64,000 nt of DNA from Psoroptes ovis (Eukaryota; Arthropoda; Arachnida; Sarcoptiformes; Psoroptidae), in contig PQWQ01000007.1 in assembly GCA_002943765.1 (NCBI GenBank), positions 2,792,501 to 2,856,500 on the forward strand, in the 5' to 3' direction. How positions within the stretch are numbered: the stretch's first letter is position 1; each line of letters opens with the position of its first letter. Below, piece after piece: positions 50,896 to 63,200 of this stretch. A program made the translations under genes and the position numbers. The notes under the pieces were generated by a model, which was given only the letters and a program-made list of their open reading frames with translations, was not told where the DNA came from and searched no databases.

Positions 50896-53499
50896 CTGAA
50901 AAGAAGCAAAAACAATTAGTGAAATTTTGATAAAAATGACAACAACTTAACCAATAATGATGATTGAGCAAATATGTTCGCTCAAATCTTCGCTCAAGTG
51001 TTTGAGAATGAACTATGATCGATGCAGCACTTTTTAATCGATTAAATGAGTAGATTGTGATTAATTAAAGATGAAATTAATTAAAATTAATGACAAAATT
51101 AAAATTAATTTTGATGAAAATCACTATTTATGAATGAATCGAATTTTGAACGGTTTTTTGCGCGTTCGTCCTCTATGAACAATCTCGAGAATTTTCAAAA
51201 ATTTGAATTTTCAAAAATTCAAATTATTTTTTCAAAAATATATGCAAAATAATAAATCTTGGATTAATTAAATTTAATTCCTGATATAAATTGGATAATT
51301 TATTGGATTATAATTATTATCATATATTTATTATTGAATTATAATTGTATTCGATAGTAATTATAATTCAAAATAAATCAAACAATATGTGGCAGTGATG
51401 CTGAAATAATCAATTTTGTTTTTAGAAAAATGAAAATATGAAATTATTGGTCATGTCAATGTAAATGATGACACCGATAATGATGATGATAAATGAAAAC
51501 ATTTTCAATGCTTTTATAAGAAATTAAAAGATTAATTCCAAATTGTGAACTTGATTGAAATGTACCTATGAATGATGACTATGAACATGGTCGTGGTCAG
51601 TGTGGTTAACATCATAAATAAATCATCATGAATGAATATATAATTCACAATTAAAACAATAAACATAACTCATCGTAATGTATTTGTATTGATGATATTC
51701 AACAATTATACGAATGGTCAAATAGAATGACCTTTAGAAAACAACATAGACCAAAAAAATTTTGTTTTTGAAATTTTATTCTGTTTAAATGATTCAATAG
51801 ATGGTCAAAGATCAATCAATATAGATCTAAGAAAACATTGCAATGTCCAATCACAGAATTCATGAAAATATCAAACAAAATCAAATTTCATTGATCATAT
51901 CATCATTAAAATATTTGTATCATCAATCAAGTATCATCCAACGATCCTTAGGTATCAAAACATAGTCCATTGATCCCAATCATCATTATTATTATTCTTT
52001 CAACAAGTTATTTGAATGAAATTTTTTATTAGTGTGATTAATGTAAATTAATTATTCATTGTTTGAATTGAAAATTATTGATCTCATTATCGATAACCAG
52101 AATGACTCTTATCATTAATATGATTAGCAAAATGATTAATCAGAACAATAATCAAATTAAATGACAATATGAATTCAATTATCCAACTTGCTAGTCTTTT
52201 TTGAATTCGAATTCGGTTTGAATCCAAATTTAAATTCAATATTTATTTGGCTTCAAATTATCTAATCAGATGATTAAATAAATTAAATAATTATTAATTA
52301 GTTTAATCGAAATTAATTTGAAAATTATTAATTTTTTAAAATTCAAAAATTTAACCAAATTGGGTTATCCTCAATAAGTAAAAATAGTGCTTTTTGAATT
52401 TTGCCCCCCCATTTTGGGGAAAAAATGCTCAAATTTTTTTCGCGCGAACGAATTTTCAAAAATTTCAATTTGTTGACGCCTCATTTTGTGGTAGGACCAA
52501 TGAAAAAAAAATTTGCTTATGCTTCTCCAACACGTTAGTCCAACCTTAATCGGTTGGGTGAATAATCAACAAATAGATAAGCAAACACCATCTGTTGTGC
52601 TTTCAATGAGTCTGAATGAAAAGCAAGCTATCTGCATCCTAATTCATAATCAAACATTTATTCTGATTAATTTCTCATTCCAAATAAACCAAATCAATTA
52701 AACTGATTCTGATAATGATTTATTGATGTCAATGATCTATTATTTAATATAAATTATGTAACTATCAATAAAAATTATATAAATTTTAAATAATGATGTC
52801 CAATTCAGATTCTGGCAAAATCTTATCCCAAAATGAATAAATTTGTGATAAATCAGTTCAAATCATTTCTTGATTTTATTTATTGATTTTTGTTTGGCAT
52901 TTTTCAATCATCGAATTGGGAATGTCAAAGAAATAAGAAATAAAATTAGATTACTGTTTCTTATTCTCGTAATATGAACAAAATTATGTATTGAATTCAA
53001 TGATTTCCACACAGCAAAATAGCATTGAAATGTTTTTTTGTTGATAATCGATCATCAAGGATAATTTGTTTTTTGTGCGTACAATGTACAGGATGATCGA
53101 TTTCGACATTTTTTTTCTTCAGTGCTTTCAAAATGAATTTTGAGTACTATCTTAAACAATCATCGATTGCTGTTACCATTCATAACATATAACACAATTA
53201 TCAAATCAATGTATTTTATGTTGCCAAATACTGGAGACAAACAAAAATAAATAAATAAAATGAATTTCATTATCAAATTAAAAGAAGTCTGTTACCATAC
53301 GATTGATTGGACATTATATAATGTATCATTTTTTTGTATTTAAATTCAAATTATTTCTGAATTTCATTTTTTCCTCAGAAACAATTTCATGGAAAAATTT
53401 TTTTCTTAATTTTTCCTCATTTGAAATTGAGTATTTTATTTGGTTGAAATTTTTTTTTAATTGTTTTTATTTTGATTTCATTTTAATGATCAAAAACAA

Positions 53500-55411
53500 A
53501 TGATGATGATGACAAAAATTTTCAAAATTTCTGCAATAATATTTTGCTTTTGTGTTCATTTTCAACAAATTAATGCATCTGATGATGATAATAATAATGA
53601 TAATGGACAATTCGAAACAATTCCAGTACAATTAAAAATTGGAAAAATTATTGGTAAACGTTTACATAGTAAATATGGCATGAAATATGATCAATTTTTA
53701 GGCATCCCATATGCTCAATCACCGATCAATGAATTACGTTTTCGTCGTCCACAACCATTGGAACAATTAACCAAACAACCCTATGAAGCATTTGAATGGC
53801 CATCAATTTGTTTACAATCGAATCCATGGGAGATAAGTTCATTATATAATAATTTTAATATGAGTGAAGATTGTCTTTATTTAAATATTTGGTCACCAAA
53901 TGTTAATGTTCATAATGAAAATGAATTGAAACCAGTATTTGTTTACATACATGGTGGTGGACTTATATTCAGTGGTTCAACAATTAAAAATCTTGAAGGA
54001 CATACATTATCAGTGTTTGCTGATGCTGTTGTGGTTACATTGAATTATCGATTGTCCATTTTAGGTTTATTATATTCGGATGAAGTTGATCATATCAAAG
54101 GCAACATGGCTTTATGGGATCAAGCATTAGCTTTAGAATGGATTCAACAAAATATTCGATATTTTGGAGGCGATCCAAATCAAGTTACAATTGCTGGCTG
54201 TAGTGCTGGTTCATGGTCAATAAGTTCGCACATATTATCACCAGTGTCACGAAATCTTTTCAAAAATGCAATCAGTAAAGAAAAATCTGTTGAATTTTGG
54301 CTGGATCGCTTACGTCTGATCAATTGTGCCACTGATTCTGATCGATCAATTGATCAAAAAATGATTGAATGTTTGAATCAAATGGATGCAATGGATATGA
54401 TGAAAAATATACTAATTGAATCAAAATTGGATGCAGGTTAATTATTCATAGATTTTGAATGAGGATCATTTTAAACTAAAGATTAAATATTCTTCATTTA
54501 GGTTACATTGTCGTCGATGGTGAATTCGTACCAGAATATCCATTTAAAATGTTGCGTGATGGAAATCATAAAAAAGATTTCAGTCTTTTATTATCAACAA
54601 CAAAAGATGAAGGTTCAGCATTCATGCAATTGTTATTAGCATTTTATAATCGTGTTGATGATGGTAAAAAATTTGATTTTAACAATCCCGAGCCATTAAA
54701 TTGTTTGGATGAGGCAAAAGATATTCTTTCATTTCTTACAAAACCATATTTATCGCAATCAGCTAAAATTTCATCCGAACAAATGTCAAAAATTTATTTC
54801 AATGGTTTGAATCCTTTAACAGACGATTCAGATCAATTACGACGTACTATTGGCCAAGCATTCGGTGATATGTGGTTAGCATGTCCAACAATGGATTTCG
54901 GTCATTGGATATCTAAAAATAATGTTAATAATCATGTATATCAGATATATCATACATATTATCCGGTGAAAACTATTGCATGGTGTCCAAAATGGACAGA
55001 CGGTACCTGCCATGGTGATGATGAATGGACATTATTTGGTCATCCATTATTACATCCAAAATATTATAATAATCGTTTGCGTAATTTGTCATATTAATTA
55101 ATGATGTTAGTACGTTCATTTGTTCGTTATGGGTAAGTTGATTTGATTTTAACATTTAAGATTGTTATCATTGAAATTTAATTCAATTTAATTTATTATT
55201 CAGACGACCAGATCAAGTTGAACAACCAGAATGGCAAAATTATTTTCATATCTCAAATGATCATGACGATGATGATGATGTGATTGTCGTAAAACCATAT
55301 TATGAATTATCAAACAATTATCGTACCGTCAAAAGTTATTCAACCAATTTAAAACATGTTGAATGTGAATTTTGGCGACCATTTTATCGTTATTATTATC
55401 ATCATCAATGA
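53500..55411 (+). CDS. Carboxylesterase-family gene with premature stop and deletion
   Basis: Type-B carboxylesterase/cholinesterase family. Exons: 53500-54436, 54502-55132 and 55204-55411, phases consistent. Signal peptide at residues 5-26, then FLGIPYAQSP, EDCLYLNIWSP, oxyanion-hole HGGG (151-154), GNMALWDQALALEWIQQNI and the nucleophile elbow GCSAG with Ser about 235 (usually GESAG). The acidic residue is probably in TKDEGSAF and the His in TCHGDDEWTLFGHP, so the triad is present. Two defects: a TAA at 55095-55097 interrupts a frame that otherwise stays open to the exon-2 donor and through exon 3; and after NAIS the usual QSGS... segment of about 20-25 residues is gone, KEKSVEFWLDRL following directly. 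A truncated 510-aa product, a polymorphism or sequencing error, or a young pseudogene are all possible. Confidence 0.85.
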
Positions 55412-55736
55412 CGATCAATTTGAATAATTGAACTTTGATCATCCATATTTTATTTTCTTTTATTGAAAATAATTTTAATTGGATACATTTGATTTAATTT
55501 AATTTACTTTTTATTTTGATTTTATTATCTTAAAGCATCCAAAGTGCATTTAAAATCTAATCAAAAAGTAAAAAATTAATTAATCACTTGAGAGATTCGA
55601 AAATCTTTTTTAATTATTTAAATATTTGTTGAAAGATGTCAGTATTTATTCAAATTTTGTTGTCTCAACACTCGAACCATGTTTTGATTTGTTTTGGATC
55701 AATTTTTTTAAGATCTCATTGCTCAATTTTTATTCA

Positions 55737-57014
55737 ATGGATTATCGTTATAACTGCCAAATTTTTATTCTAATCAATATATTGCAATCGATTTTATCAT
55801 ATCAAAACAATGATATTTTTGCTTCAAAATCTAATCCTGCGTTTGAATTGAAATCAATATTTGTGTTATTAAGACATGGTGATCGTACACCGACAAGTTT
55901 TTATCCAAACGATCCATTTAAAAATGTTGATGAATTTTGGCCTGATGGTTCAGGAGAATTGAATGAAAACGGTAGATTACGTATAAAATTTGCCGGTAAT
56001 TATTATCGCCAATATTATGATAAATTATTTTCAAACAATGAGAAAATCAATTTACAATGTTTATCATCACCATCGCATCGTGCTCAAGAAACAGCAATGA
56101 TATTTATGGAAAATTTATTGGATAGTACAACAGACACATTTGAAATCATACAGAATGGTCCAATGTTATCAACAGGTAGTGATTGCCCTTTAAGTGTTGA
56201 ATTATGGCAAAATGAAATGAATTCCGATAAAGTTCGAAATTATATTGAAAAAAATAGAGAATTTATTGAATATCTGTCAAATAAAACTGGTCTGGATTAT
56301 TTTGCTAATTCAACAAGTACACTACGTAATTTAGAATTTTTAGCCACAACTTTAGAAATTGAACGCGATGAGTATCATCTTGATGTACCCAAATGGGCAA
56401 AATCAATCGAAAATATTGAAAAATTGCATGAATTTAAGCGGCACGCATTTCTATTCGATTGGGAAATATTTAAAGTTCAACGTTTACGCATTGGTTTACT
56501 ATTGAATGAAATTATTGAAAATATTCAAAACAATGATGATGAAAAAAGATTTTTCCTCTATTCATCACATGATGTAAATCAAGTATTATTATTACAAGCA
56601 TTGAATCTTTATGATCAAGTGAATAATGAGCCACCATTTTATTGTTCAGGAATCATTATTGAACATTATCGATCAAATAATAATGATGATGATGAAAAAC
56701 AAACCAAGGATTTTATTCGTATAATTTTTAGACAAATATTGAACAACAATAATAACGATATCGATGGAAAAAATCATCGATTCATTGTCAATGATCAAAT
56801 TTTGAAAATGAAATTTTGTGATTCAAACAACGGAGAAAATGATTTCTGCCATTTCGATGAATTTGTTAAATTTACACAAAAATTTTGTATTGAAAATGAA
56901 CAAAAATGGCAGGATGAATGTCATAATAATAATTCTATTAGTCAATTCGTCGATGGTAGATTAATTCTTATCATTTTGTTGTTGACTATTTTAAAAAATT
57001 TGATCATGTTATGA
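55737..57014 (+). CDS. Histidine acid phosphatase (lysosomal/prostatic type), secreted or anchored
   Basis: Single exon of 425 aa. The first ATG in frame is 55737; the frame runs further upstream without another ATG. Residues 1-22 (MDYRYNCQIFILINILQSIL...) form a signal peptide. The phosphohistidine motif is FVLLRHGDRTPTSFYP (about 43-58), followed by WPDGSGELNENGRLR, SSPSHRAQETAMIF and the proton-donor motif LYSSHDVNQVLLLQAL. The substrate range is normally broad phosphomonoesters at acid pH, acting in lysosomes or outside the cell. The C-terminus is hydrophobic (LILIILLLTILKNLIML) after a hydrophilic stretch, fitting a transmembrane or GPI anchor. It has an Asn/Asp-rich insert in its second half. 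It lies 325 nt after the esterase on the same strand. No introns, unlike most genes here. Confidence 0.92.
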   Translation: MDYRYNCQIFILINILQSILSYQNNDIFASKSNPAFELKSIFVLLRHGDRTPTSFYPNDPFKNVDEFWPDGSGELNENGRLRIKFAGNYYRQYYDKLFSNNEKINLQCLSSPSHRAQETAMIFMENLLDSTTDTFEIIQNGPMLSTGSDCPLSVELWQNEMNSDKVRNYIEKNREFIEYLSNKTGLDYFANSTSTLRNLEFLATTLEIERDEYHLDVPKWAKSIENIEKLHEFKRHAFLFDWEIFKVQRLRIGLLLNEIIENIQNNDDEKRFFLYSSHDVNQVLLLQALNLYDQVNNEPPFYCSGIIIEHYRSNNNDDDEKQTKDFIRIIFRQILNNNNNDIDGKNHRFIVNDQILKMKFCDSNNGENDFCHFDEFVKFTQKFCIENEQKWQDECHNNNSISQFVDGRLILIILLLTILKNLIML

Positions 57015-59821
57015 ATTTAAATAAAAAATTTTCAATTTTTTATTTATCATTTTGGACACTAGATAGCGCCCACTCTCGAAATTCAAATTTTTGCGCGCCT
57101 ATTTTTCGTCTTTTTGATAATTATTTTACTGAAAAAAAATGGCCAATTGTATTCAAATAAAAAAAGTCATTCAGCAAAATGAGAAGAAAAAAAGCACAAA
57201 AAACTGTCCGGAAATAATTTTTTCAAAATGAAATACTTTATAATTGAATTTGAAACGGTGAAATTTGCATAAGAAATAGTCCTAAAATCTAAATTTCTTG
57301 AATTTAAAAAATGAAATTCAAATGTAAATTTTGTCCATATTCGTACACTTATATTTTGTGTCATTATTCACTTGTCTTTTATGATATTTTCAACTCTTTT
57401 TGTTCTCAAATTCGACAAACTTCTTCGACATCAACGATCATCAAGAAAAATGAAATTTGTCAAAAATAAAAAACTAGGTCCTTGCTTCGTTGTTATTTGT
57501 CAAATGAATGCAAGAAAATGGACAAACGAATGAAAAATGAATGAATGAATGACAAGTGCATGTGGACTCTTGTATGCATCATTATTATTGTTATTATTGT
57601 ATTTATTCATCATTAACATCACCATTATCTTCATTATTAACATCATTTAACAATTATCGATGTCCACACAACGGAGAAGAGCGAAATTAAACCATTCACC
57701 ATTTCTTTGGGGACAAAAACGATTGTTTTTTTTCTTATTGTTTCAGATTGACGATGTTTTTCAGCAAACTTTGAACGATTTTCAAAGAAAACAACAAAAA
57801 TTGAAGCAGTTTTTGTGTGTATTCGCTGACACAATTCTATTGAATTTGATATTTTGAATTTTCTCAAAATTTCAAATTAAATGATTCCATTTATTTTTGA
57901 ACTGAATTCATACTTCGAATCGCTGTTGTTTTTTCATTTGAAAATTTTCAAATATTTCATTTTCGATCACGTTTCGCCATGATCATTATTATCATCATCA
58001 TTATCATGATTATGATTTCATTTCACTTTTCAATTATTTAATTTCCATTTGAAAATATGTTGAATTCGTTAATGATGCTGATGATGAAAATGAAAATAAA
58101 ATGAAATGACTTTTGATTGGTTTTTATTTATTTTTCTTTAATCGAAACTTTCATTTTCATTGTTTGACCTGTAAAGGTCATCATTTTATCATCATTGAAT
58201 ATAAATAAATAATGAATGTTTTTAATGATCATTCTACTCGAATCAATTTGAACAAATCATTTATTTTCTAGTTTTCAATTGATTGATTGACCTCCATTTT
58301 TCGCTTGTTTATTTATTTAATATTCGATTTATTATTCTTGAAAACTAATAATTAAGTTTGTTGTTGATTTTTATGACGAACAGCAGCAGCAATGGCTGAA
58401 GAAGATTGAAAAAACCAGTTTATGTCCGATTATCAATGGATGCTCGAGTGTGTTTGTCTGCGTGTGTCAGTGTGTTTGTGGATGAATCAAGCGTGGAAAA
58501 ATAACCTTCAAACAAGCAACTACCTTACTTCTGACAGAATACTTTCGACAAGTGTTTGATAATTTGCCATTCTCGTTGATGGATAATCGTTGATGCAAAG
58601 ACGGTAAACAAATCAAGTGAGGAAAAAACAGGTCAAGAACAGCAACTACTTGATTGATTGTACATAATTCTGGTCATTTCATTGTTATTATTATGATCGT
58701 TATGACCTTCAAATGTATAACAATTTTGATTGAAGAAGGTATATTCAAATTCGTATGTGAGAAAGCAAAAGTAAATTCCTTCGAAAAACTGACTCGAACT
58801 GAAGCTAACAAGCAAATTCAATGTGTAATGTTTGATTTGATTCAATGAATTTCGTTTTTGAAAATCAAGAAAAGTAATTTAGACACAATTCAACTTGGAA
58901 TTTTGATTTTTAGATTTATTTTATTTCATTCAATTTATTTACATTTTAATTATTTTTCTATGAATTATTTGATTGAATTTTATGAAATCTAACGTTTTTT
59001 TTACGAAGAAATGTATGCTCCATGTTCCATGTTTTAATTTGTTGTGTCAAAAGCGTAATTAAATGGTGGTAAAATGATTGGTGTTATTATCATCATAATC
59101 ATTATTATTATGGTCATTTGAGCTTGAAAATTTGTCTTGTAAATTATAATTATTATTATTATATTTTATCATTGAACAATGATAAAATCTGCCATTATCA
59201 TTATTCAATGTTCTAAATTTCTGCAAAATAAAAATAATAGAAATAAAATAAAATCATGATGAAAGAAATCATAGAAAATGTTGAATGCTTTTGATTTGAT
59301 TTGAAATTACAATCACCTTTATTATTATTTCTTATTATTTTACAATTGTTTTGAATTAGATAAAATAGGAGAAAATCAAAATAAAATTTCATTTCCTCAA
59401 TTTCATTTTACTCAAATATTTGGTCCATCGATTTCGATTGATTTATAATAATGTATGTGTTTTTGTTCAAATTTGTGTTCAAATACAAATTGTTCAAATG
59501 TTGATCTCGTTGAATTGTGTTGTTGTTTCGTAAAAATGAATGGGATTTTTTTTTCTTCATTTTCTTTGAAATTTTTTCCTTTGTATTTTTCATGAATTTT
59601 ACATTTTAATAATGATAATTAATTATAATAATAATTAATGATACTTTATAATATTAATATTATTATTAAAAATATAATGATAATGTAATGATTATAATGA
59701 ATTTATATTTTTTCGACTTTCAATTTCTTTTTTCACCTCGTACGTTTATATGTATTGTATTTATTTATATTTATCTAATTTATTTTGTTTTGATTTGATT
59801 TTTTTTATATTTCAAATTTTT
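57015..59821. other. Intergenic, no gene recognised
   Basis: 2.8 kb AT-rich spacer between the acid phosphatase and the four-helix gene, both with 3' ends facing it. Overlapping frames on both strands at 57643-57867 and 58633-58848 antisense each other and show no family signal. A perfect hairpin lies at 59163-59188. Confidence 0.5.
59163..59188. repeat. Perfect 11-bp hairpin with GAAC loop
   Basis: ATTTTATCATT (59163-59173), loop GAAC, AATGATAAAAT (59178-59188). Stable-looking stem in the 3' flank of the minus-strand gene at 59822-60259; role unknown. Confidence 0.7.
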
Positions 59822-60259
59822 TTAAATTTTAGCTGCTTGATGAGAGAAAACTCGTTTCATTTCTTCCTGTTTTTCATAATGACGTATAAGAAATGCATAA
59901 ACATATGCACACAATACAATGGCTGATGATGCAAAAAATGATCCAACATCTTCTTTTGATAATTCAGCAATTTCAAGCATTAATGCGATTGTCATCAATA
60001 TTGCATATGTTAATACTGATGGAAAATGTTTACGCCAAACACCGATAACGCCTAACAGGCAAAATAATATGACCATAATACATGCAAATATCAATACACG
60101 ATGATTGTTACGGAATTCTGGTTCACCTAAATCACGACCACTAATCAATACAAATATTGAACCAATAATTACTAAACCATTCGATACTAATAATATCCAT
60201 TTAAGTATTTTAAATATCGATTCTAATGATGGCATATAATCATTTAAATTGATGGCCAT
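59822..60259 (-). CDS. Small four-helix membrane protein, tetraspanin-like
   Basis: Single exon of 145 aa; the ATG is at 60259, and the frame runs 24 nt upstream to a TTG only. Four hydrophobic segments: ILKWILLVSNGLVIIGSIFVLI, RVLIFACIMVILFCLLGVIGVW, VLTYAILMTIALMLEIAEL and FFASSAIVLCAYVYAFLI, then a charged tail (RHYEKQEEMKRVFSH). The first half resembles the start of tetraspanins (K-W-x-L-x-x-x-N near helix 1 and a polar residue in helix 1), but the large loop with the CCG motif is absent; the loop after helix 3 is only about 10 residues. I do not recognise a specific orthologue. No signal peptide. Function unknown; membrane location is well supported. Confidence 0.72.
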   Translation of the reverse strand: MAINLNDYMPSLESIFKILKWILLVSNGLVIIGSIFVLISGRDLGEPEFRNNHRVLIFACIMVILFCLLGVIGVWRKHFPSVLTYAILMTIALMLEIAELSKEDVGSFFASSAIVLCAYVYAFLIRHYEKQEEMKRVFSHQAAKI

Positions 60260-63200
60260 GTTTATTAGGAAAATTTTATTCAAAAATTAATTTCAAATTA
60301 TATGAATGAATCGATGATTATAAATATTATATTATGTTTAATCGGATCAAAAAAAAATTATAGATGATATTCACAAATGATTGACAAATGATTCAAAATG
60401 ATGATGAGATCTAAATCAAAGTAAATAAATCAAATAAAAAATTAAACAATAATTCAAAGAATTCAAAAATAAATATTCAAATTAGGCAAGAAAAGATTGA
60501 TTGATCACAATTTGTAGATTGAATCATAAATAAATAAACATAATGATAATAATAATAATAATTAGTCAACAAACATCACCACAAATATTAAAATTAAAAT
60601 TATTTTTACTTTATTTTGACTTTAATTTAATAGCAATCAAAGACAAAAAATACACATAACAAATACACACGTATATCGTCGTACATTGATAGCTTGATTT
60701 GATAAACTAAATGATAATAAAACGATAAATGGTGACTTGTATTGATGTTGTTGTTGTTGTTGTTGGTGGTGGTATTTTGAATATTTTTCATAAGAGATAC
60801 TGTTTGTGTTATGTTTGTAACATGTACTTATGGTACGCGTATGATTTAATTCGTACCAATTGCCATCATAATCTTATTGTTACATGTTTTCTCTTATATC
60901 AAAAGTCAAAGCTATTTTCGTTGTTTGTTCGTTTCGACGAAGAGAAAGTTGTTTATTTATTTATATTTAAATCGAAAAGAAAGAAATCAAAGAAATGTAA
61001 TTATCATCAAATCTCTTCAAAAGTGTTTGTTTCTGGTTTTTATTTTATTTTATTTTTTGTATTTCAGATATTTTTTTCTACTTTTTGAATCAATTTCTTT
61101 GAAATTGCTGATATCACAAAGATATTTCTTCGTGAAATGGAAACAAGTGAAATTGAAAATTTGAAATTATATCATCAAATTTTGGTTTTTTGGCTTTGAT
61201 TTGAAACAAATTTTATAATTTGTCATTCAAAATTCAAATTGAATCGAATCAAATTGACAGATTTTTTTCGATTAGATTTTCATTGAAATATCTATGAGAA
61301 AGCAAATCAATGATCAATCAGTCAACCCGAACAATGATCAATCAATAAACCAAGTTAAATTTGAAAATACGTTTCAAACGAGTAAAAATATCCACAAATA
61401 CATACCGTTTGATGGTGTATTTCCAGGATGAATGGATAAAATTAAAATTAAATAGTTTTAAATTAACAAAAAAATGATTGATAAATTGGTCAAAAACATA
61501 TGTACAAATGCAAAAGTATACACAAATGCACACTGACACTAACTTTCACAAACGATACATCAAAACGATGATCAAATGTTGAATGATTTCAAAGTAGAAA
61601 AAATTTGTGGCAAATAAATGAAATAAAATTAAAACGAAGACATTTCCATCATTTCGATGTTTTCATTTCTTTCTTTTTTTTTGCACAATTTCTTTTGACC
61701 ATTTTTCTTCATTCATTTCAATCTTTCGAAACAAGATCACCATAGATTTCAATCGAATCATTACAGCACCATTATCGTCGGAGAAAAAAAGAGAGCATTC
61801 AGCTAAATCTTGATTAAGAATGGAATTGAAACGAGAACAGAGAGAGAGAGAACGAGGAAAAGAGAAACTTTCACTTTTTCTCTCCCCATCAAAAAGTGTG
61901 TTCAAGCATTGTAAGATGTGTATTTGAAACTTGTTGAAAATCAACATTTTTTACCTTTTTTTCGGTACAATAAGTACAATGAAATTTAAATCTATTACAC
62001 ACATACAGAAATTGAATGGATAAATGAAAAATAGACAATGGAATAATGGTTAATGTATAATGATTATGTGATTGTTGTTGCTGCTCAAATGATGATGACG
62101 AAGATGATGATGATGATGATAATAATCTTCATCATTGAATGATAATAATAATGATTCAAGTAAAGAAAAGTGAACATTTCGACCAAGTAAACTTGTCAAA
62201 GACTCGAAATAATTGTTTCAAATATTTCATTTTTTAGACAAATTGATTATCATCATCATCATATCATCTTCATTGATGCAACAAGTGTTTATTATTAACG
62301 CATAGAGTTTCACCTTATTTCACTTCGTTGATTTATTTTGAAGATTTACCTGATTTATTTCACTAATTATCTGGATGTAATTATTCATTTTCTTTGCTAA
62401 TTGTTATTGCTCAGAGTCAAAATTAGCAAAAACAAGAACAAAAGCTCAATTTTTCAATTTTTTTTTTTTTTTTTTTGATAATGAGTTTTGCATTGTCAAA
62501 TTTTATTCCATCTATTAATTATAGATATTATTAGTTATTGTCAGGTTAATTGGATTCAAATTTGAATGTTGATCTAAATTTGAATGATTATAATCAAAAT
62601 CAAATTATAATCAAATCAATCGTATTAATCATAAAGAATTATTTTGAATGTGAGCAATGAGTTCGTATAAACTAAGACCGTAATTGATACGAATTAGATT
62701 CGATTAACACTTTCGAAAATTTTGATTCTTAGACAAATTTGACAATTTTCGTTCCATCATTCATTTCGCTCAATTCAAAAATTGTCAGATTCAATGAAAT
62801 AATTTTGCTGTAATCATTATATCGATATAATTGAAATTAATTTTTCAAAATGATATTTTTAGTCATTTGTTTCTTTTTGAGTTCATTTTGATCATTTTTT
62901 TTCTATGTACAGATAATTCACCTGATAAGAAAGAAAAAAAATAGATGAATGATTGATTGAAACATTTATTGAAGATAATTATCGAATGATTCGTAAATTG
63001 GCAATCGGTTCAAAAGTGATGAGGATAATTTTTGAATGAATTGGACCGAATCCATTAATTCAAAGATTTTACTTTTTATTCATTCGAAATGGATACATTT
63101 TCTAATTGCTTAATGTGCTAATTATGGCACAAAAATGATGATATTTTCGATGATGATTTCAATTGGTAGACGATGATAATGATCAAGGATAATTATTGAA

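Larger units (their letters stand above)
47746..53499. other. Intergenic region holding the mini-exon locus
   Basis: Apart from the CYP4 member 5 promoter and the minus-strand mini-exon locus (about 48800-51000), this is AT-rich spacer. A patch at about 48390-48490 is much richer in G+C than its surroundings. A C-run next to a G-run lies at about 52400-52425. The frame at 52513-52701 has no family signal. The 51-53.5 kb part seems empty. Confidence 0.5.

Noticed and set aside
57643..57867. Overlapping frames on both strands (65 and 74 codons)
   Set aside because: Mutually antisense, no recognised domain and no evidence for splicing.
60729..61164. Two overlapping plus-strand frames
   Set aside because: Lys/Phe/Ile-rich translation of AT-rich DNA with no domain; likely chance.
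61663..61947. 94-codon minus-strand frame rich in Ser/Arg/Lys
   Set aside because: Includes a GAGA low-complexity tract; no motif.
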